8,178 nt of DNA from an uncultured bacterium (GTDB taxonomy: Bacteria; Verrucomicrobiota; Lentisphaeria; Victivallales; Victivallaceae), in contig CASECL010000052.1 of assembly GCA_949286445.1 (NCBI GenBank), positions 1 through 8,178 of the forward strand. Direction: 5' to 3'. The position numbers and the translations under genes are program-made. The notes below the pieces were generated by a model, which was given only the letters and a program-made list of their open reading frames with translations, did not search any database and was not told where the DNA came from. The first letter of the stretch is position 1. Every line of letters starts with the position of its first letter. This document shows positions 7,103-8,178 of the stretch, one piece after another.

Positions 7103-7150
7103 TTGGGCAACTTTTCCATTTTTTTTCAAAACCCGTGTAACGCAACGGAT

Positions 7151-7179
7151 AATATAACCTCTTTTATTTGATTTTTCAA
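7151..7179 (-). promoter_or_regulatory. Sigma-70-type promoter of the kinase/galU/helicase/glycosyltransferase cluster
   Basis: On the minus strand, TTGAAA (7179-7174), a 17-nt spacer and TATATT (7156-7151), each hexamer matching the sigma-70 consensus at 5 of 6 bases. Transcription would begin near 7144, about 41 nt before the ATG at 7102. Its -35 hexamer abuts that of the divergent rhodanese promoter. Confidence 0.7.
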
Positions 7180-7196
7180 GTATTGCGTATTATATT
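7168..7196 (+). promoter_or_regulatory. Sigma-70-type promoter of the rhodanese gene
   Basis: TTGATT (7168-7173), a 17-nt spacer and TATATT (7191-7196); 4/6 and 5/6 matches to consensus. The start would be near 7203, giving a short leader of about 23 nt that contains a GGGGGA ribosome binding site (7213-7218) eight bases before the ATG at 7227. Confidence 0.65.
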
Positions 7197-7226
7197 CACT
7201 ACCCGAACGTATGGGGGAATGAAATC

Positions 7227-7643
7227 ATGTTCAATTATATTCAAAAGCTGTTTTATGCTGCCGGGGTGGTTTTCCTGTCCGCGGCGGCACTGCAAACCGG
7301 CGGGTGTTCAGCCGGTTCCGCGGAAAATGAAATTTACAACGGCAAGACAGGAGGGAAAAAAATGAATGGAATTGCTGAAAACACTTTGATCTGGGATGTC
7401 CGCACCCCGGAGGAATTTGCCGGTTCTCATGTTGCCGGGGCGGAAAATCATCCTTATGATCAGATTTCCGCTTCCAGCCTGCCGGAAAACCGGAATGCTC
7501 CAATATATCTTTACTGCCGCAGCGGCAGGCGGGCTTCAATCGCCATGGAGAAACTCCGCACTCTCGGACATCAGGGGAAAATGGAAAATCTGCAGACCCC
7601 GGAAAACGCCGCAGCGGTATTGGGACGCCAACTTGAAAAATAG
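7227..7643 (+). CDS. Small exported rhodanese-domain protein, probable lipoprotein
   Basis: A 138-residue protein. Residues 1-27 resemble a lipoprotein signal: Lys7, a hydrophobic core 8-22, then LQTGGC ending at Cys27. The lipobox is weak, since Thr stands at -3. A single rhodanese domain covers about 52-136, with WDVRTPEEFAGSHVAGA (56-72), IYLYCRSGRRAS (93-104) and a late NLQTPENAA (121-129). Cys97 in CRSGRR is the expected persulfide-carrying cysteine. The size and arrangement recall PspE/GlpE-type single-domain sulfurtransferases, PspE being periplasmic. The physiological sulfur donor and acceptor are unknown. It is transcribed divergently from the sugar cluster, from its own promoter. 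An in-frame ATG at 7362 has a better ribosome binding site than ATG 7227 and would give a 93-residue cytoplasmic form. Domain assignment is firm; export and lipidation are moderate. Confidence 0.85.
   Translation: MFNYIQKLFYAAGVVFLSAAALQTGGCSAGSAENEIYNGKTGGKKMNGIAENTLIWDVRTPEEFAGSHVAGAENHPYDQISASSLPENRNAPIYLYCRSGRRASIAMEKLRTLGHQGKMENLQTPENAAAVLGRQLEK
7349..7354 (+). promoter_or_regulatory. Strong internal ribosome binding site inside the rhodanese gene
   Basis: A perfect AGGAGG lies seven bases before the in-frame ATG at 7362-7364 (Met46), just ahead of the rhodanese domain. It could start a signal-less 93-residue form, or mark the true start if the upstream ATG is little used. Confidence 0.55.
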
Positions 7644-7661
7644 CCGGTTTTGTGCTATATT
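7633..7661 (+). promoter_or_regulatory. Sigma-70-type promoter of lepA, overlapping the rhodanese 3' end
   Basis: TTGAAA (7633-7638), a 17-nt spacer and TATATT (7656-7661), both 5/6 matches to consensus. The -35 lies in the last codons of the rhodanese gene. Transcription would begin near 7668, about 47 nt before the lepA ATG. No intrinsic terminator is seen between the two genes, so read-through from the rhodanese promoter is also possible. Confidence 0.65.
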
Positions 7662-7714
7662 ATTTAAATTTGTTTTACTTACATTACCGGAAAGACTTTT
7701 TTGATTAAAGCAAT

Positions 7715-8178
7715 ATGGCAAAACTTGAATTCATAAGAAATTTCTGTATTATCGCTCACATCGACCACGGCAAATCCACCCTGGCCGACCGGCTGCTGGA
7801 AATTACCGGCACGGTGGCAAAACGGGATCTGCAGGAACAGCTGCTGGACGATATGGATCTGGAACGTGAACGGGGCATTACCATCAAATCCCATCCGGTG
7901 CGCATGACCTATCACGCCAAGGACGGCAACACCTATGAATTCAATCTGATCGACACCCCGGGACATGTGGACTTCACCTATGAAGTAAGCCGTTCACTGG
8001 GCGCGTGCGAGGGGGCTCTGTTGCTGATTGACGCCACCCAGGGGGTGCAGGCCCAGACGGTGGCCAATGTGAAACTGGCTTTTGCCCACAACCTTAAAGT
8101 CATTCCGCTGATTAACAAAATCGACCTTCCGGCGGCAAATCTTGAATTGTGTTACGAGCAGATGGAGGAAATTCTGGA
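7715..8178 (+). CDS. lepA: Elongation factor 4 (LepA), 5' part only
   Basis: The first 154 codons of a translational GTPase, cut by the right edge; LepA is usually about 600 residues, so roughly a quarter is present. LepA binds ribosomes and acts on back-translocation or initiation; it is normally cytoplasmic and membrane-associated. Visible motifs: G1 AHIDHGKS 14-21, DLERERGITIK 48-58 including G2, G3 DTPGH 80-84 and G4 NKID 134-137. The phrases DMDLERERGITIK, YEVSRSLGACEGALLLIDA and TQGVQAQT distinguish LepA from EF-G, EF-Tu and the TypA GTPase. The ATG at 7715 gives the normal LepA N-terminus (MAKLEFIRNFCIIAHIDHGK) but has only a weak purine-rich upstream sequence. No lepB is seen here; the gene lies beyond a rhodanese gene and has its own likely promoter. 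Confidence 0.97.
   Translation, partial: MAKLEFIRNFCIIAHIDHGKSTLADRLLEITGTVAKRDLQEQLLDDMDLERERGITIKSHPVRMTYHAKDGNTYEFNLIDTPGHVDFTYEVSRSLGACEGALLLIDATQGVQAQTVANVKLAFAHNLKVIPLINKIDLPAANLELCYEQMEEIL

Noticed and set aside
6071..7129. Galactokinase, mevalonate kinase or homoserine kinase as the identity of the GHMP protein
   Set aside because: The galactokinase N-terminal signature and the usual mevalonate kinase P-loop context are absent, while several longer phrases match glucuronokinase instead.
7644..7714. An intrinsic terminator between the rhodanese gene and lepA
   Set aside because: The T-rich stretches have no stable GC-rich stem before them; the promoter-like elements explain the AT-rich sequence better.
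7679..7966. A 95-codon minus-strand frame opposite lepA
   Set aside because: It is antisense to the highly conserved GTPase motifs of LepA and shows no feature of its own.

Overview
The window looks like chromosomal DNA of a bacterium with slightly more than half G+C. It has tightly packed genes with overlapping ends, alternative TTG/GTG starts, a probable lipoprotein signal and conventional sigma-70-type promoters. These traits suggest a Gram-negative cell envelope. My guess is the Planctomycetes-Verrucomicrobia-Lentisphaerae group, perhaps a Lentisphaerota relative of Victivallis. That is an impression from gene content and sequence style, not a proof. No RNA gene, CRISPR array, insertion sequence or phage gene was seen.

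Layout. Positions 1-7129 are almost wholly coding on the minus strand and hold seven genes. Reading from right to left (5' to 3') they are: a GHMP sugar kinase that strongly resembles plant glucuronokinase; a GalU-type UTP:sugar-1-phosphate uridylyltransferase; an RhlB-like DEAD-box RNA helicase with a lysine-rich tail; a multi-pass GT-C-like membrane glycosyltransferase; a family-2 glycosyltransferase of the polyprenyl-phosphate type; a small DUF2304 membrane protein; and a second family-2 glycosyltransferase that runs off the left edge. Successive junctions are a 7-nt overlap, a 7-nt overlap, a 32-nt gap, an 8-nt overlap, a 1-nt gap and a 7-nt gap, so one transcription unit is likely. A good minus-strand promoter stands before the kinase gene.

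A divergent intergenic region (about 7130-7226) carries two promoters whose -35 hexamers abut. To its right, on the plus strand, are a small exported rhodanese-domain protein and then the 5' part of lepA (elongation factor 4). The lepA promoter is embedded in the end of the rhodanese gene.

How the genes may work together: the kinase would make a sugar 1-phosphate, possibly glucuronate 1-phosphate. The uridylyltransferase would turn it into a UDP-sugar. The glycosyltransferases and the DUF2304 protein would use activated or lipid-linked sugars to build or decorate a surface glycan. The helicase is the unexpected member. The main point of interest is the translationally overlapping glucuronokinase-like/GalU-like pair, a possible bacterial salvage route from free glucuronate to UDP-glucuronate.
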